Source: Candidatus Gastranaerophilales bacterium (GTDB lineage: Bacteria; Cyanobacteriota; Vampirovibrionia; Gastranaerophilales; Gastranaerophilaceae). Taken from it: DNA of 62,666 nt. Shown here piece by piece: positions 23,428-33,042 of the stretch. The stretch spans positions 1-62,666 of the forward strand of contig CALVBN010000011.1 of NCBI GenBank assembly GCA_944325785.1. Direction: 5' to 3'. The first letter of the stretch is position 1, and each line of letters starts with the position of its first letter. The notes below the pieces were generated by a model. The model saw only the letters and a list, made by a program, of their open reading frames with translations. It did no database searches and had not been told where the DNA came from. Position numbers and translations under genes: made by a program.

Positions 23428-24756
23428 TTGAAGCAGTCACGTTTAACAATAGCGATTTTTATAGCACTATTTTTAGGTATTATTGTCGGCGCGATATTTC
23501 CGGATTTTGCAGTAAGACTGCATGTCCTTGCGGAAATATTTTTAAGAATGGTTAAAATGATTATTGCTCCTCTTTTATTTGCAACTCTTGTTGTCGGGAT
23601 TGCAGGACACGGCGATGTAAAAAGCCTTGGGCGACTCGGGATAAAAACAATTGCTTATTTTGAGGTTGTTACAACTTTGGCACTATTTATAGGTCTGGGG
23701 TTTGCTAACCTGTTTAAACCGGGCGTCGGAATTGCTAATATTGCATCTGATAACACTGGCTTAACAAGAATTGTCCAGATGGCATCAACTACGCATCACA
23801 ATTCTTTTGGCGAACTATTATTGAGCCTGTGTCCGACAAGTATTTTTCAATCAATGGCAGAAGGCAATCTGCTCCAGATTGTTGTTTTCTGTCTGTTCTT
23901 TTCGCTTGCAATATGCGCTGTAGGGAAAAAAGCACAGCCGGTTATTGATATATTAAACTCTGTAGCTTCTGTTATGTTCAAGTTTACGGAGTATGTAATG
24001 TTTTTTGCGCCTGTAGGTATTTTTGGCGCGATTGCTTATACTGTCGGCTCAAACGGTATTAAAATATTATTTAATTACGGAAAAATTATATTGTCTTTGT
24101 ACACAGCTCTTGCAGTTTTTGTAGTTCTTGTACTGATAATTGTATGCAGAATTGTTAACATTTCTGTAAAAGCGCTTATTAAAGCTATACAAGAGCCGGC
24201 TCTTTTGACTTTTACAACTGCAAGTTCCGAGGCTGCTCTTCCTAAGGCGATGGCTATAATGGAAAAATTCGGAGTGCCGAAATCAATTGTCGGTTTTGTA
24301 ATGCCTACGGGGTATACATTTAACCTCGACGGTTCAACTTTATACCTTGCAATGGCTGTTATATTTTCGACCCAGCTGGTTGGAATTCATCTTTCTTTTG
24401 AACAACAGCTGGTCATAATGTTTGCTCTTATGCTTACAAGCAAAGGCGTTGCAGGGGTTCCGAGGGCGTCGCTGATTGTACTTGCCGGAACACTTACAAG
24501 TTTTAACATTCCGATTATTGGTGTTGCGGTTCTCCTTGGTATTGACCAGATTCTTGATATGGGAAGAACAACCGTTAACTTAATCGGAAACTGCGTTGCA
24601 ACAGTTGTTATTGCAAGATGGGAAAACGCTTTTGATTATAACAAAATGGCTGAATTTATTAAGATGAAGAATCTGAAAACCAATACGCTTACAAAGATTA
24701 GACACAACGTAAGCTTCCAGAAAGATTTTTCCGTTAAAACAGGTACTGACGGCTGA
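23428..24756 (+). CDS. Na+(H+)/dicarboxylate or glutamate symporter (DAACS family)
   Basis: 442-aa membrane carrier of the DctA/GltP family. About eight membrane helices are visible plus the re-entrant loops: ATASSE-like serine motif TTASSEAALPKAM (hairpin 1), the NMDGT-equivalent PTGYTFNLDGSTLYLAM in TM7, and SKGVAGVPRASLIVLAGTL (hairpin 2). The start is TTG with AAGGAAAAGGG upstream. The 30-residue C-terminal tail is polar. The substrate (succinate/fumarate, aspartate or glutamate) cannot be set from sequence alone. Monocistronic. Confidence 0.92.
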   Translation: MKQSRLTIAIFIALFLGIIVGAIFPDFAVRLHVLAEIFLRMVKMIIAPLLFATLVVGIAGHGDVKSLGRLGIKTIAYFEVVTTLALFIGLGFANLFKPGVGIANIASDNTGLTRIVQMASTTHHNSFGELLLSLCPTSIFQSMAEGNLLQIVVFCLFFSLAICAVGKKAQPVIDILNSVASVMFKFTEYVMFFAPVGIFGAIAYTVGSNGIKILFNYGKIILSLYTALAVFVVLVLIIVCRIVNISVKALIKAIQEPALLTFTTASSEAALPKAMAIMEKFGVPKSIVGFVMPTGYTFNLDGSTLYLAMAVIFSTQLVGIHLSFEQQLVIMFALMLTSKGVAGVPRASLIVLAGTLTSFNIPIIGVAVLLGIDQILDMGRTTVNLIGNCVATVVIARWENAFDYNKMAEFIKMKNLKTNTLTKIRHNVSFQKDFSVKTGTDG

Positions 24757-24856
24757 TGACTTCGCACTCGGGGATATGTGCAAGGTTTGATGCTATTGTC
24801 CGGCAAACTTTGTTTATGGTATTTTAAAATAAGTTAGACAAAATACGAGGTAGAAA

Positions 24857-27661
24857 ATGGAATATAAAGAAACGCTGAACTTACCGCAGACTACTCTTGA
24901 GATGAGAGCAAATGCAACAAAAAAAGAACCCGAAACTCAAAAATTCTGGGAGGGGATAAATGTATATGAAAAAAATTTGGAACAGCGTGACAAAACTAAA
25001 TCTTTTGTTTTGCACGACGGTCCTCCTTATTTGAGTTCAGAAAAAATTCACGTAGGTACAGCGTTAAATAAGATTTTAAAAGATATTCTAATCAAATATA
25101 AATCAATGGCAGGTTATTATGCTCCTTACGTTCCGGGCTATGACGGACACGGGCTTCCGATTGAAAATGCCGTTGTTAAAAATATTAAAGGCGGACGAGA
25201 AGCTCTCACGCCGGCTGAACTTAGAGCAAAATGCAGAGAATTTGCTCATAAAAATCTTAAAGGGCAGGAAGGTGAATTTAAGCGTCTTGGTGTATGGGGC
25301 GACTGGGAAAATCCTTATTTGACAATTAAGCCGGATTTTGAAGCTGAGCAGGTCAGAGTGTTTGGCGAAATGTATAAAAAAGGCTATATTGAAAAAGGGC
25401 TTAAACCGGTTTACTGGTGTGCTTCCTGCGAAACTGCCCTTGCTGAAGCTGAAGTCGAATATGCTGACCATACTTCAACTTCAATTTATGTAAGATTTAA
25501 ATTCGACGATGATGCAGTAAATAAAATCGGCGAAATGATTAATTTACCAAACAAAAATGTATATGCGGTAATCTGGACAACGACTCCTTGGACAATTCCT
25601 TCAAATATGGCAATAAGTTTGCATCCCCGATTTGAATACACATTCTTCACTTATAACAATGATGTTTACTTTATTGCTCAAGAGCTTCTGGCAAGCTTCC
25701 TCGAAGGTGTAAGCTGGGAAGAAAAAGATATTAATGTTATAGGCTCTGTAAAGGGTGCAGATTTAGAGCTTTTGAATACAAAACATCCTTTATATGACAG
25801 AAAATCTCCGATTATTTTAGGTGAACACGTAACTCTGGAAGCCGGTACAGGTGCAGTTCATACAGCGCCAGGACACGGTTTAGAAGACTACGAAGTCGGA
25901 GGTAAATACGGTATAGAAGTATTTTCTCCATTAGACAGCAAAGGTGTTTGGACTGAAATTGCAGGTGACAAAGATTTAGAAGGCGTTCCTTATTATAAAG
26001 GAAACAAAATTGTTATAGAAAAACTTCAAAACTGCGGTGCATTACTCGCTGCAGCAGATATTAACCACTCTTATCCTCACTGCTGGAGATGCAAAAATCC
26101 TGTTATCTACAGGGCAACTCCTCAATGGTTTGTAAAAGTGGATAAGTTCCGTAACGAAACATTAGAAGCAATAAAAGGTGTAAAATGGATTCCGGCAAGC
26201 GGAGAAAACAGAATTTCTAACATGGTAGAAGGGCGTTCTGACTGGTGTATTTCACGCCAGAGAGCCTGGGGTGTTCCTATTCCGGTATTCTATTGCGAAG
26301 AATGCGGAGAAGCAATTGTTACTGATGAAACAATTGAAAATGTCGCTAAAATCTTTGAAAAAGAAAGCTCTGATGCGTGGGTTAAATATTCAGCAGAAGA
26401 ACTTCTGCCTCAAGGGTTTGTCTGCCCGAAATGCGGTAAAAAACATTTCAAAAAAGAAACAGATATTATGGATGTATGGTTTGATTCAGGCGTAACCTGG
26501 AGAGCGGTTGTAGAAAAACGCTCAAATGAACTCGGACATACTCCTGTTGATATGTACCTTGAAGGTTCAGACCAGCATAGAGGATGGTTCCAGTCATCAC
26601 TTTTAACATCTGTTGCAGTACAGGGCAAAGCTCCTTATAAATCTGTTTTAACTCACGGCTTTGTTTTTGGAGAAGACGGCAGAAAGATGTCAAAATCTTT
26701 AGGAAACTACATAAGACCGGATGATATTATTAAAAATTACGGCGCAGATATATTAAGACTCTGGGCGGCTTCGGTTGATTACAGAAACGATACCAAAATC
26801 GGAGATAATATAATCAAACAGCTTGCAGAAATATTTAAGAAAACAAGAAATACTGCAAGATTTTTGCTCGGCAATATTTATGATTTTGATCCTGCAAAAG
26901 ATTATGTTAAATACGAAGATTTAAAACCGATTGATAAATTTGCACTTCATAAGTTAAACAAGGTTGTGGAAGAAGTAACCATCGCATTTGATAATTATGA
27001 ATTTTACAAATATTTCCAATGCTTGCAAAACTTTGCCGCTGTTGATTTAAGTGCATTTTATCTTGATATTGTAAAAGATAGATTATATACAGCAGGTAAA
27101 AAATCGCTCTCAAGACGCGCCTGCCAGACTGTTCTTTATGAAACCCTGCAGGTTCTTGCAAGAATCTTGACTCCGGTAATGCCTCACCAGGCAGAAGATA
27201 TTTGGCAAAACACTCCGGAATGCCAGAGAGGCGGGCTGGAAAGCATACTGCTCGCTGATTGGGCTGTGGTAAATAAAGAGTGGGAAAATGCTCAGCTGGA
27301 AGAAGATTTTACAAAAATCTTGAAAACCAGAGAGGTTGTAACACGTGCAATTGAGCCTCTAAGAGCAGATAAGAAAGTAGGAAGCTCGCTTGAAGTTGCC
27401 GTATATGTTAAATCAGAAATGAATGATGTATTAAAAGCAAATGAAAAAGATTTGGCTGATATATTTATTACTTCACAAGCTTATGTGACAGAAACTGCAC
27501 CGCAAGATGTATTAAATGAATACACAGAAAACGGTACAACTGTATGGGTTGTAAAAGCAGAAGGCGAAAAATGCGAACGATGCTGGAAATACCGCAAACT
27601 CGGCGAACACAGCGGATATGAAACAATATGTTCGGATTGTTACGAAGCAGTTACAGAATAA
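24857..27661 (+). CDS. ileS: Isoleucyl-tRNA synthetase
   Basis: Class Ia aminoacyl-tRNA synthetase, 934 aa, full bacterial type. The HIGH element reads IHVGTALNKILKD, an HxGT variant that I believe also occurs in some other bacteria. The CP1 editing domain (TTPWTIPSNMAI; GTGAVHTAPGHG) is intact. KMSKS is GRKMSKSLGN. The C-terminal zinc finger is CERCWKYRKLGEHSGYETICSDC. A CGAGG site precedes the ATG. The RNA leader shows no T-box. Confidence 0.97.
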   Translation: MEYKETLNLPQTTLEMRANATKKEPETQKFWEGINVYEKNLEQRDKTKSFVLHDGPPYLSSEKIHVGTALNKILKDILIKYKSMAGYYAPYVPGYDGHGLPIENAVVKNIKGGREALTPAELRAKCREFAHKNLKGQEGEFKRLGVWGDWENPYLTIKPDFEAEQVRVFGEMYKKGYIEKGLKPVYWCASCETALAEAEVEYADHTSTSIYVRFKFDDDAVNKIGEMINLPNKNVYAVIWTTTPWTIPSNMAISLHPRFEYTFFTYNNDVYFIAQELLASFLEGVSWEEKDINVIGSVKGADLELLNTKHPLYDRKSPIILGEHVTLEAGTGAVHTAPGHGLEDYEVGGKYGIEVFSPLDSKGVWTEIAGDKDLEGVPYYKGNKIVIEKLQNCGALLAAADINHSYPHCWRCKNPVIYRATPQWFVKVDKFRNETLEAIKGVKWIPASGENRISNMVEGRSDWCISRQRAWGVPIPVFYCEECGEAIVTDETIENVAKIFEKESSDAWVKYSAEELLPQGFVCPKCGKKHFKKETDIMDVWFDSGVTWRAVVEKRSNELGHTPVDMYLEGSDQHRGWFQSSLLTSVAVQGKAPYKSVLTHGFVFGEDGRKMSKSLGNYIRPDDIIKNYGADILRLWAASVDYRNDTKIGDNIIKQLAEIFKKTRNTARFLLGNIYDFDPAKDYVKYEDLKPIDKFALHKLNKVVEEVTIAFDNYEFYKYFQCLQNFAAVDLSAFYLDIVKDRLYTAGKKSLSRRACQTVLYETLQVLARILTPVMPHQAEDIWQNTPECQRGGLESILLADWAVVNKEWENAQLEEDFTKILKTREVVTRAIEPLRADKKVGSSLEVAVYVKSEMNDVLKANEKDLADIFITSQAYVTETAPQDVLNEYTENGTTVWVVKAEGEKCERCWKYRKLGEHSGYETICSDCYEAVTE

Positions 27662-27701
27662 AGTGATAAAATGTTCTAAAGCAAAAGGATTTTATCGGCA
27701 A

Positions 27702-27738
27702 AAATAAAAGTACATCTTATTAGATGTACTTTTATTTT
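27702..27738. terminator. Bidirectional terminator between ileS and malQ
   Basis: AAATAAAAGTACATCT and AGATGTACTTTTATTT pair around a short loop with flanking A- and T-runs; the genes on either side are convergent. Confidence 0.85.
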
Positions 27739-27756
27739 TATTATTTCTTTGCAATC

Positions 27757-29625
27757 TTAGCTTAATTTTTCAATTAAAGCAGCGTGTTTTGATGCAAATT
27801 CTTTACCCCTTGCAATTATTGCGGCTTTTAAGATTGCATGCAGGTCAATCGGCTGAATATCTTTGAAATTATTCGGAAGCCTTAATGACCAGTTTTGGTC
27901 GCCTGATGTTCCCGGACGATTGTATACATCATTGATTTGGAAATAATCAGTAAAGAACATTTGAACATTTTTTGCTTTAGATGCAAATATTTCTGTGAGT
28001 TTTACAAATGTTAAATAATCTTTATCTTGAGTAAGTCTGACAATAATATCATCTTTATTTTCAGCTTCTGCAAACAAGTCTTCAACAAGATTTTTTGCGT
28101 GCAGGTAGCCTTCATGGGTATTAATCATGCTTTCTGCCCACATAGCAATAGGATTGTTGTCGTGAGTGCCGACCATATTCCATACATTTTCTCCTATGTT
28201 TTTGCATCTGTACGGATGTTCCGGTTTTTCCGGTACAACAAACTGTGTTAATCTCATACCTTGAAGCTCGTATTTTTTCATTACAGCATCGACAGGATTT
28301 GTTAACGTTCCTAAATCCTCGCAGACAATTGCATTTTTATCAAGTCCGCATTCTTTTGCGGCAGCAATAACGATTTTTTCTACAAAACGTCCGTAGAGCT
28401 TTATCTGTTCTTCTGATAAAGTTTTTACGCGTTTTTCTTTGTCAGCTTCAAGAGTCCAGTCCAAATCTTCCTGTCTTGCAATTGCATATTTAGAAAGTTC
28501 CGGATGCTCCGGAGATGAGTATAATCTTCCTGCTCCTTCTTCGCATTTAGGCTTTTTGCCGACTTTGTAAACCCATGGGTCGATTAAACCTACAATATGG
28601 TCAATTCTTACACCGCCCGGATTTTCTTTGAACATCTTTTTGTAAAGATTTTTCATCAGCTTTCCACCTTCGCCCAAGGAACCGTCTGCGTTAAACATTT
28701 TTTCCGGATCCATTACAGGGAAGCCCCATGCCTGCCCGTCTTTAGAGAAATAATCCGGAGGACAGCCGAGATACCAGCCTTCTAAAAATAATGACTGATA
28801 AGCCCAGGCATCTCTGTCGGAGAAAGCTACCTGGCGGTCTGCTATCATCTTAATATTTTTTGAAAGTGCGAATTTTTTAGTTTCTTCATTTTGGACTTCA
28901 AGTACATACTGGCAAAACTTGTAAAATTCGATTTCATCAGAATATTTGTTTTTAATTTCTTCAATTCTGGCTGAATATGCTTTCTTTTCTTCATCTGATT
29001 TCGGGTTCATAAGCTTTTTATCTGTTTCATTTTCCCATGTGTACCAGAAATCATTGTTATTTTCGATAGAAAGTGCTTCATACAAAGCGTCATTATCAAG
29101 CCAGTATGAATTTTCTTTTTTGAATTTGTCAAATTCTTTCTTGAGAGGGGATCCCAGCAGGCCTCCGTGAATGTTTTTAAAATTTTCCCATGCTTCTTTT
29201 AAAGCGTCATTCTGAGCTTTTGTTATATAAGAATAAGCTGTTCTGCCTTGATTTTGGTTAGGATTTCCGGCGACAACTTTTTCAAAAGTTTCTTGAGATA
29301 GAATATTATCCCATTTTTTTTCTGTTAATTGTTTAAGATCAATAAACAGCGGGTTTCCGGAAAAAATTGTTCCGGTATACGGTGAAGAGTCTGAACTCTT
29401 TGTTTTGCCGGCAGGTCCTAATTGAATTGCATTGAAAATTCCGTGAGCATAATCAATAAGTTCATGCCCCGCAGTAGAATTAAATGTCCCGAATCCTGTA
29501 TCTTCTCCTTCTTTAGAAGGGAAGCTGCTGCCGTGGATTATCAGCGCAAAATTTTCTTTGCCCAAAGCTCTCAAAGCTTCTGCTACAAGTTTTGTGTCGA
29601 TTTTGTTTGATGTTAAACAGACCAT
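27757..29625 (-). CDS. malQ: 4-alpha-glucanotransferase (GH77, amylomaltase)
   Basis: Transfers alpha-1,4-glucan segments in maltodextrin or glycogen metabolism. The 622-aa product has the GH77 catalytic set: nucleophile Asp in GGVRIDHIVGLIDPW, acid/base Glu in AIVCEDLGTL and Asp in VGTHDNNPIAMW. The start region (ENFALIIHGSSFPSKEGEDTGFGTF) replaces the usual GILLHPTSLP-type opening. A short C-terminal tail follows. An AAGGAG site lies 9 nt before the ATG. No other glycogen genes are adjacent. Confidence 0.92.
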   Translation of the reverse strand: MVCLTSNKIDTKLVAEALRALGKENFALIIHGSSFPSKEGEDTGFGTFNSTAGHELIDYAHGIFNAIQLGPAGKTKSSDSSPYTGTIFSGNPLFIDLKQLTEKKWDNILSQETFEKVVAGNPNQNQGRTAYSYITKAQNDALKEAWENFKNIHGGLLGSPLKKEFDKFKKENSYWLDNDALYEALSIENNNDFWYTWENETDKKLMNPKSDEEKKAYSARIEEIKNKYSDEIEFYKFCQYVLEVQNEETKKFALSKNIKMIADRQVAFSDRDAWAYQSLFLEGWYLGCPPDYFSKDGQAWGFPVMDPEKMFNADGSLGEGGKLMKNLYKKMFKENPGGVRIDHIVGLIDPWVYKVGKKPKCEEGAGRLYSSPEHPELSKYAIARQEDLDWTLEADKEKRVKTLSEEQIKLYGRFVEKIVIAAAKECGLDKNAIVCEDLGTLTNPVDAVMKKYELQGMRLTQFVVPEKPEHPYRCKNIGENVWNMVGTHDNNPIAMWAESMINTHEGYLHAKNLVEDLFAEAENKDDIIVRLTQDKDYLTFVKLTEIFASKAKNVQMFFTDYFQINDVYNRPGTSGDQNWSLRLPNNFKDIQPIDLHAILKAAIIARGKEFASKHAALIEKLS

Positions 29626-29689
29626 AAATTTTTTACTCCTTATCTTCTCTCAATTTAGTGTATCATTTACAAGTCCTAATTTCAAGGAT

Positions 29690-29724
29690 TTGATAAATGT
29701 AAAAATTTTTCGTATAATCAAAGT
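29690..29724 (+). promoter_or_regulatory. Leaderless-type promoter of the TPR gene at 29725
   Basis: TTGATA (29690-29695), a 17-nt spacer, TATAAT (29713-29718), 6 nt, then ATG. There is no Shine-Dalgarno. Confidence 0.75.
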
Positions 29725-30288
29725 ATGAAAAGATTTTTGGTTATTGCATTATTATTGTCCGGAACAGTTTGTTTTGCCGCTGATGACTTATCAAAGCAGG
29801 CAACAGCTTTTTACAGCGATAATAATTATCAAAAAACAATGGATTTAATTCTGCAGATTCCGGAAGAGAAACGCTCTGCGCAGGACTGGCTTTTGCTTGG
29901 AAACATTTTGGATGATAAAGGCGAAAGAGATAATGCTGTCTTTATGTACCAAAAGGCTATTAATACGGATTCAAAATATTATAAAGCTTATTATAATCTT
30001 GCAAATAACTATCTGGAAAATGAACAGTACAATATGGCTCTTCAAAATTACAAAAAAGCTTCAAGGCTTAATGATGAAAACCCATATGTTTTTTATAACA
30101 TGGCTTGTGCTTATATGAAGCTTGGGGATTTAAAAAAGGCAAAGACCTGTTTGAATAAAGCAATAATGTATAAATCCGATGTTCCGGAGTTTCATTACAA
30201 TCTGGCATACGTTTACAAACAGTTAAACAAACCAAAACTCGCGCAAACATATTTGGATAATTTTAATAAACTTTCTCAAGCGCAGTAA
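29725..30288 (+). CDS. Exported TPR protein
   Basis: 187 aa with a signal peptide (KRFLVIALLLSGTVCFAAD) and four tetratricopeptide repeats (DWLLLGNILDDKGERDNAVFMYQKAI; YKAYYNLANNYLENEQYNMALQNYKKA; PYVFYNMACAYMKLGDLKKAKTCLNKAI; PEFHYNLAYVYKQLNKPKLAQTYLDNF). Predicted periplasmic scaffold. Monocistronic, followed by a MITE-like element. Confidence 0.85.
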   Translation: MKRFLVIALLLSGTVCFAADDLSKQATAFYSDNNYQKTMDLILQIPEEKRSAQDWLLLGNILDDKGERDNAVFMYQKAINTDSKYYKAYYNLANNYLENEQYNMALQNYKKASRLNDENPYVFYNMACAYMKLGDLKKAKTCLNKAIMYKSDVPEFHYNLAYVYKQLNKPKLAQTYLDNFNKLSQAQ

Positions 30289-30304
30289 AAAAGATTTGTA
30301 ACTA

Positions 30305-30459
30305 TGTAGGGTGGGCAAAGCTGCTTCAAATAAAGGACTTTTAAATTATTTTGTGTATTGCGTGCCCACCAATTAATTTTGACTTAAGTTTTTGGTGGGC
30401 ACGTTGTGCAAAGTTAAAAGCAACTATTTCCCATTAAACGCAACTTTGCCCACCCTACA
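30305..30459. mobile_element. MITE-like element with nested inverted repeats, copy 2
   Basis: TGTAGGGTGGGCAAAG and CTTTGCCCACCCTACA are perfect 16-bp terminal inverted repeats. The internal hairpin is CGTGCCCACC/GGTGGGCACG. It is 155 bp and non-coding. It is homologous to 14521-14672 through TTTTAAATTATTTTG and GCGNGCCCACC-type sequence; both arms changed together, which keeps pairing. Confidence 0.85.
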
Positions 30460-30543
30460 TTGTAGGTATCAAAAGAAGAAAAAATGAAGAAAATAGCCGC
30501 TATTTTCTATGCTCTTTTTTTACAAGTATAACATAAGAAATTG

Positions 30544-30576
30544 GTAGGATGTGGTAAATCTGTGATTTACTGCATC
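30544..30576. repeat. GGTAAATC hairpin repeat 1
   Basis: GTAGGATGTGGTAAATC followed by GATTTACTGCATC forms a near-perfect hairpin. Four relatives lie at 53175, 54123, 59100 and 60430. Confidence 0.6.
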
Positions 30577-30644
30577 AATATTGTTTTGAGTCAATTCAAA
30601 AAAACAACCGGCAGGCTTAAAGAAAAAAAATAAAGTGAAAATTT

Positions 30645-31427
30645 TTACTCAATAATGGTAAACTTATTGTCTCTTGAAAAATATTGTTCTCTTAATTCAT
30701 TAATTCTGTTTCTGGCAAAAATTGCATCCTCAGAAAACTGTTTGAGTTCAAGGAATTTTTTGTAGTATCTTATTGCATCTTTGTATTTTGCCATTTTATC
30801 AAAACTCATTGCAATACCGAGATATGCTTTATAATAGTCGGGGTTGCGTTTTATAAGCTGGAAGAATGTTCTCGAAGCTTCCATAAAATCACCCATGCCC
30901 ATAAGCATCGCGCCTTTGTTATAATACGCTTTCAAAAATTCCGGATTTGTTTCTATAAGTTTATTATAAATCATTAAAGATAATTCCGGCTCGTCAACAA
31001 GTTCGTGCGCGATTGCAAGCTGAATCTGAGCTTCAAGATTTTCTCTGTTAATAAGAATAGCTTTAATTAAATGCTCAATAGCTTTAGCCGGCTTGCCGTC
31101 AGAAAGATAGCACACGCCGATTTCAAAAAAGTATTCATCATTGCTGTCGTCAATCTCTATAAGCTTCAGTAACGTACTGATAGCTTTGGGGAAATCTTTT
31201 AAGTATTTATAGGACATAGCTAAGCCAAAATAGGCTTTTACTTCTCTTCTATCCATCATAATTGCCTGCAGATAGGTCTGTATAGATTCTCTATACATTT
31301 TTGCAAATCTTAGCGCATCAGCTTTTACGCATAAATTATAAGAGCGCGACTGTTTTGGAACAGTCACTTTTTCAACTGCTTTTGCAAGATTCTTTTCTGT
31401 ATTATTCAGCCCTGCTTCAATTTGCAT
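30645..31427 (-). CDS. Cytoplasmic TPR protein
   Basis: 260 aa, no signal peptide, about six tetratricopeptide repeats (YNLCVKADALRFAKMYRESIQTYLQAI; VKAYFGLAMSYKYLKDFPKAISTLLKLI; EYFFEIGVCYLSDGKPAKAIEHLIKAI; YKAYLGIAMSFDKMAKYKDAIRYYKKFL). A GGGAGAGG site precedes the ATG. Partner unknown. The last repeat is followed by FARNRINELREQYFSRDNKFTIIE. Divergent from the decarboxylase gene. Confidence 0.85.
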   Translation of the reverse strand: MQIEAGLNNTEKNLAKAVEKVTVPKQSRSYNLCVKADALRFAKMYRESIQTYLQAIMMDRREVKAYFGLAMSYKYLKDFPKAISTLLKLIEIDDSNDEYFFEIGVCYLSDGKPAKAIEHLIKAILINRENLEAQIQLAIAHELVDEPELSLMIYNKLIETNPEFLKAYYNKGAMLMGMGDFMEASRTFFQLIKRNPDYYKAYLGIAMSFDKMAKYKDAIRYYKKFLELKQFSEDAIFARNRINELREQYFSRDNKFTIIE

Positions 31428-31571
31428 ATTCCTCTCCCAATCATATCTTACACAATTGCGCAGAACATTTTAACGACCAGAAGATTTAAAACCTTTAGAC
31501 CAAAGGATTGATTTTTAACTAGCAAATTTTATTTTTTTCGTGTATTATTTATATTAAACAAAAAAGGGAAA

Positions 31572-33020
31572 ATGATAGTGGCAAAAGATTTAAATATTAA
31601 AATAAAAACTGAGCAGAAGGATGCTGTAAAAGTAAAAGCGCCTATTGTTGAGGCTTTAAAAAAGGCTTATGAAAATCCTACGTATCAATTCCATATCCCC
31701 GGACACACAAAAGGCAAAGGGGTTTTTAAGGATTTTAAAAAACTTATCGGCGAAAAAGCTTTAAATATTGATACAACGGATGAGTTTGATAACCTCGGAA
31801 CGCTTCATCCTGCAACAGGTCCGATAAAAGAAGCTCAAGAACTCGCTGCAGAAGCTTTTGGCGCTAAAAAAACATTTTTCCTTTTAAACGGTTCGACAGC
31901 AGGCAACCTTGCGCTTGCCATGGCTTTGACTAAAAAAGGGCAGAAAATTATTGTTAACAGAAACTGTCACCGTTCAATCCTTACAGGTTTAATGATATCA
32001 GGCGCTGAACCTATCTGGATTTGTCCGAACAGAATTGAAGACTGGTCTGTTTGGGGAAATATTGATGCGCAGAAGATTGAAGAATTAATCCAAAACAATA
32101 AAGATGTTTCAATGGTTTGGATTACCAACCCGACATATGAGGGCGTGGTATCTGATATTAAATCCATAAGTGCTGTCTGCAAAAAGTACGGTATACCTTT
32201 GATTGTCGATGAGGCACATGGATGTTTATGGAATTTTAATAAACATCTTCCGGAAACCGCTCTCAAGCTCGGCGCTGACGCTGTTGTTCATTCGCTTCAT
32301 AAAACAGGCGGAAGTATGAGCCAGAGCTCTATGCTCCATATTGCAAAAGATTCCATTATAGATGAAGTTGCCGTAGAGAAAGCATTGAAGCTTTTACATA
32401 CTACAAGTCCGTCATTAATGCTTCTTGCAAGTCTTGATGCAGCAAGAGCCAATCTGCAGTCAAAAAACGGACAAAAACAGCTGGATAATGCGGTTAAAAA
32501 TGCAAAGTATTTAAGGACAAGACTTGATAATATTCCCGGTCTGCACCAGCTGAAAGGAGATTTCGGCTACAAAACCGATGTTACAAAAGTTTTTATAAAA
32601 GTGGATGGTTTGTCAGGCAAAAGACTTGAATCTATTCTTGAAATTGATTTTGGAATAGAAGTCGAATCAGCCTCTGATATAGGCGTTCTTATTCTTTGCA
32701 ATATCGGAAACACTCATTCTGATTTCAAATATCTTGCGGATTGTTTAGAAAAAATCGCATCAAATCATTATCAAGACATATACTATCTTGAAAACAGAAA
32801 GCATATGCCGATGCTGGAACCTCAAATTAAAATGAGTCTTAGAGATGCGTTTTATGCGGAAAAAGAAAGAATTCCGAAAGCTGAAGCAATCGGAAGAATT
32901 TCTGCAGAAGTTGTTGCAGAATGTCCTCCGGGGATATCAATTCTTCTTCCCGGAGAATTAATAACAGAAGAGCATATGCCGTACCTCAATGATTATGACA
33001 CGCTTGAGGTTGTAAAATAA
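31572..33020 (+). CDS. Orn/Lys/Arg decarboxylase family enzyme
   Basis: PLP-dependent fold-type I decarboxylase, 482 aa, of the short form found in cyanobacteria and Firmicutes. The start (PTYQFHIPGHTKGKG), cofactor-binding FLLNGSTAGN, IVDEAHG (pyridine-N Asp) and Schiff-base Lys in HSLHKTGGSMSQSSML are clear. The C-terminal domain ends with ECPPGISILLPGE. It produces a polyamine precursor (agmatine, cadaverine or putrescine); which one is not clear. An AAAGGG site lies before the ATG. Confidence 0.92.
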   Translation: MIVAKDLNIKIKTEQKDAVKVKAPIVEALKKAYENPTYQFHIPGHTKGKGVFKDFKKLIGEKALNIDTTDEFDNLGTLHPATGPIKEAQELAAEAFGAKKTFFLLNGSTAGNLALAMALTKKGQKIIVNRNCHRSILTGLMISGAEPIWICPNRIEDWSVWGNIDAQKIEELIQNNKDVSMVWITNPTYEGVVSDIKSISAVCKKYGIPLIVDEAHGCLWNFNKHLPETALKLGADAVVHSLHKTGGSMSQSSMLHIAKDSIIDEVAVEKALKLLHTTSPSLMLLASLDAARANLQSKNGQKQLDNAVKNAKYLRTRLDNIPGLHQLKGDFGYKTDVTKVFIKVDGLSGKRLESILEIDFGIEVESASDIGVLILCNIGNTHSDFKYLADCLEKIASNHYQDIYYLENRKHMPMLEPQIKMSLRDAFYAEKERIPKAEAIGRISAEVVAECPPGISILLPGELITEEHMPYLNDYDTLEVVK

Positions 33021-33042
33021 ACCTGTATGAAGCTGTAAATAC

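Noticed and set aside
24857..27661. HxGT in place of HIGH in IleRS as a possible inactive enzyme
   Set aside because: All other catalytic and editing motifs are intact and HxGT forms are, to my knowledge, found in other bacterial IleRS.
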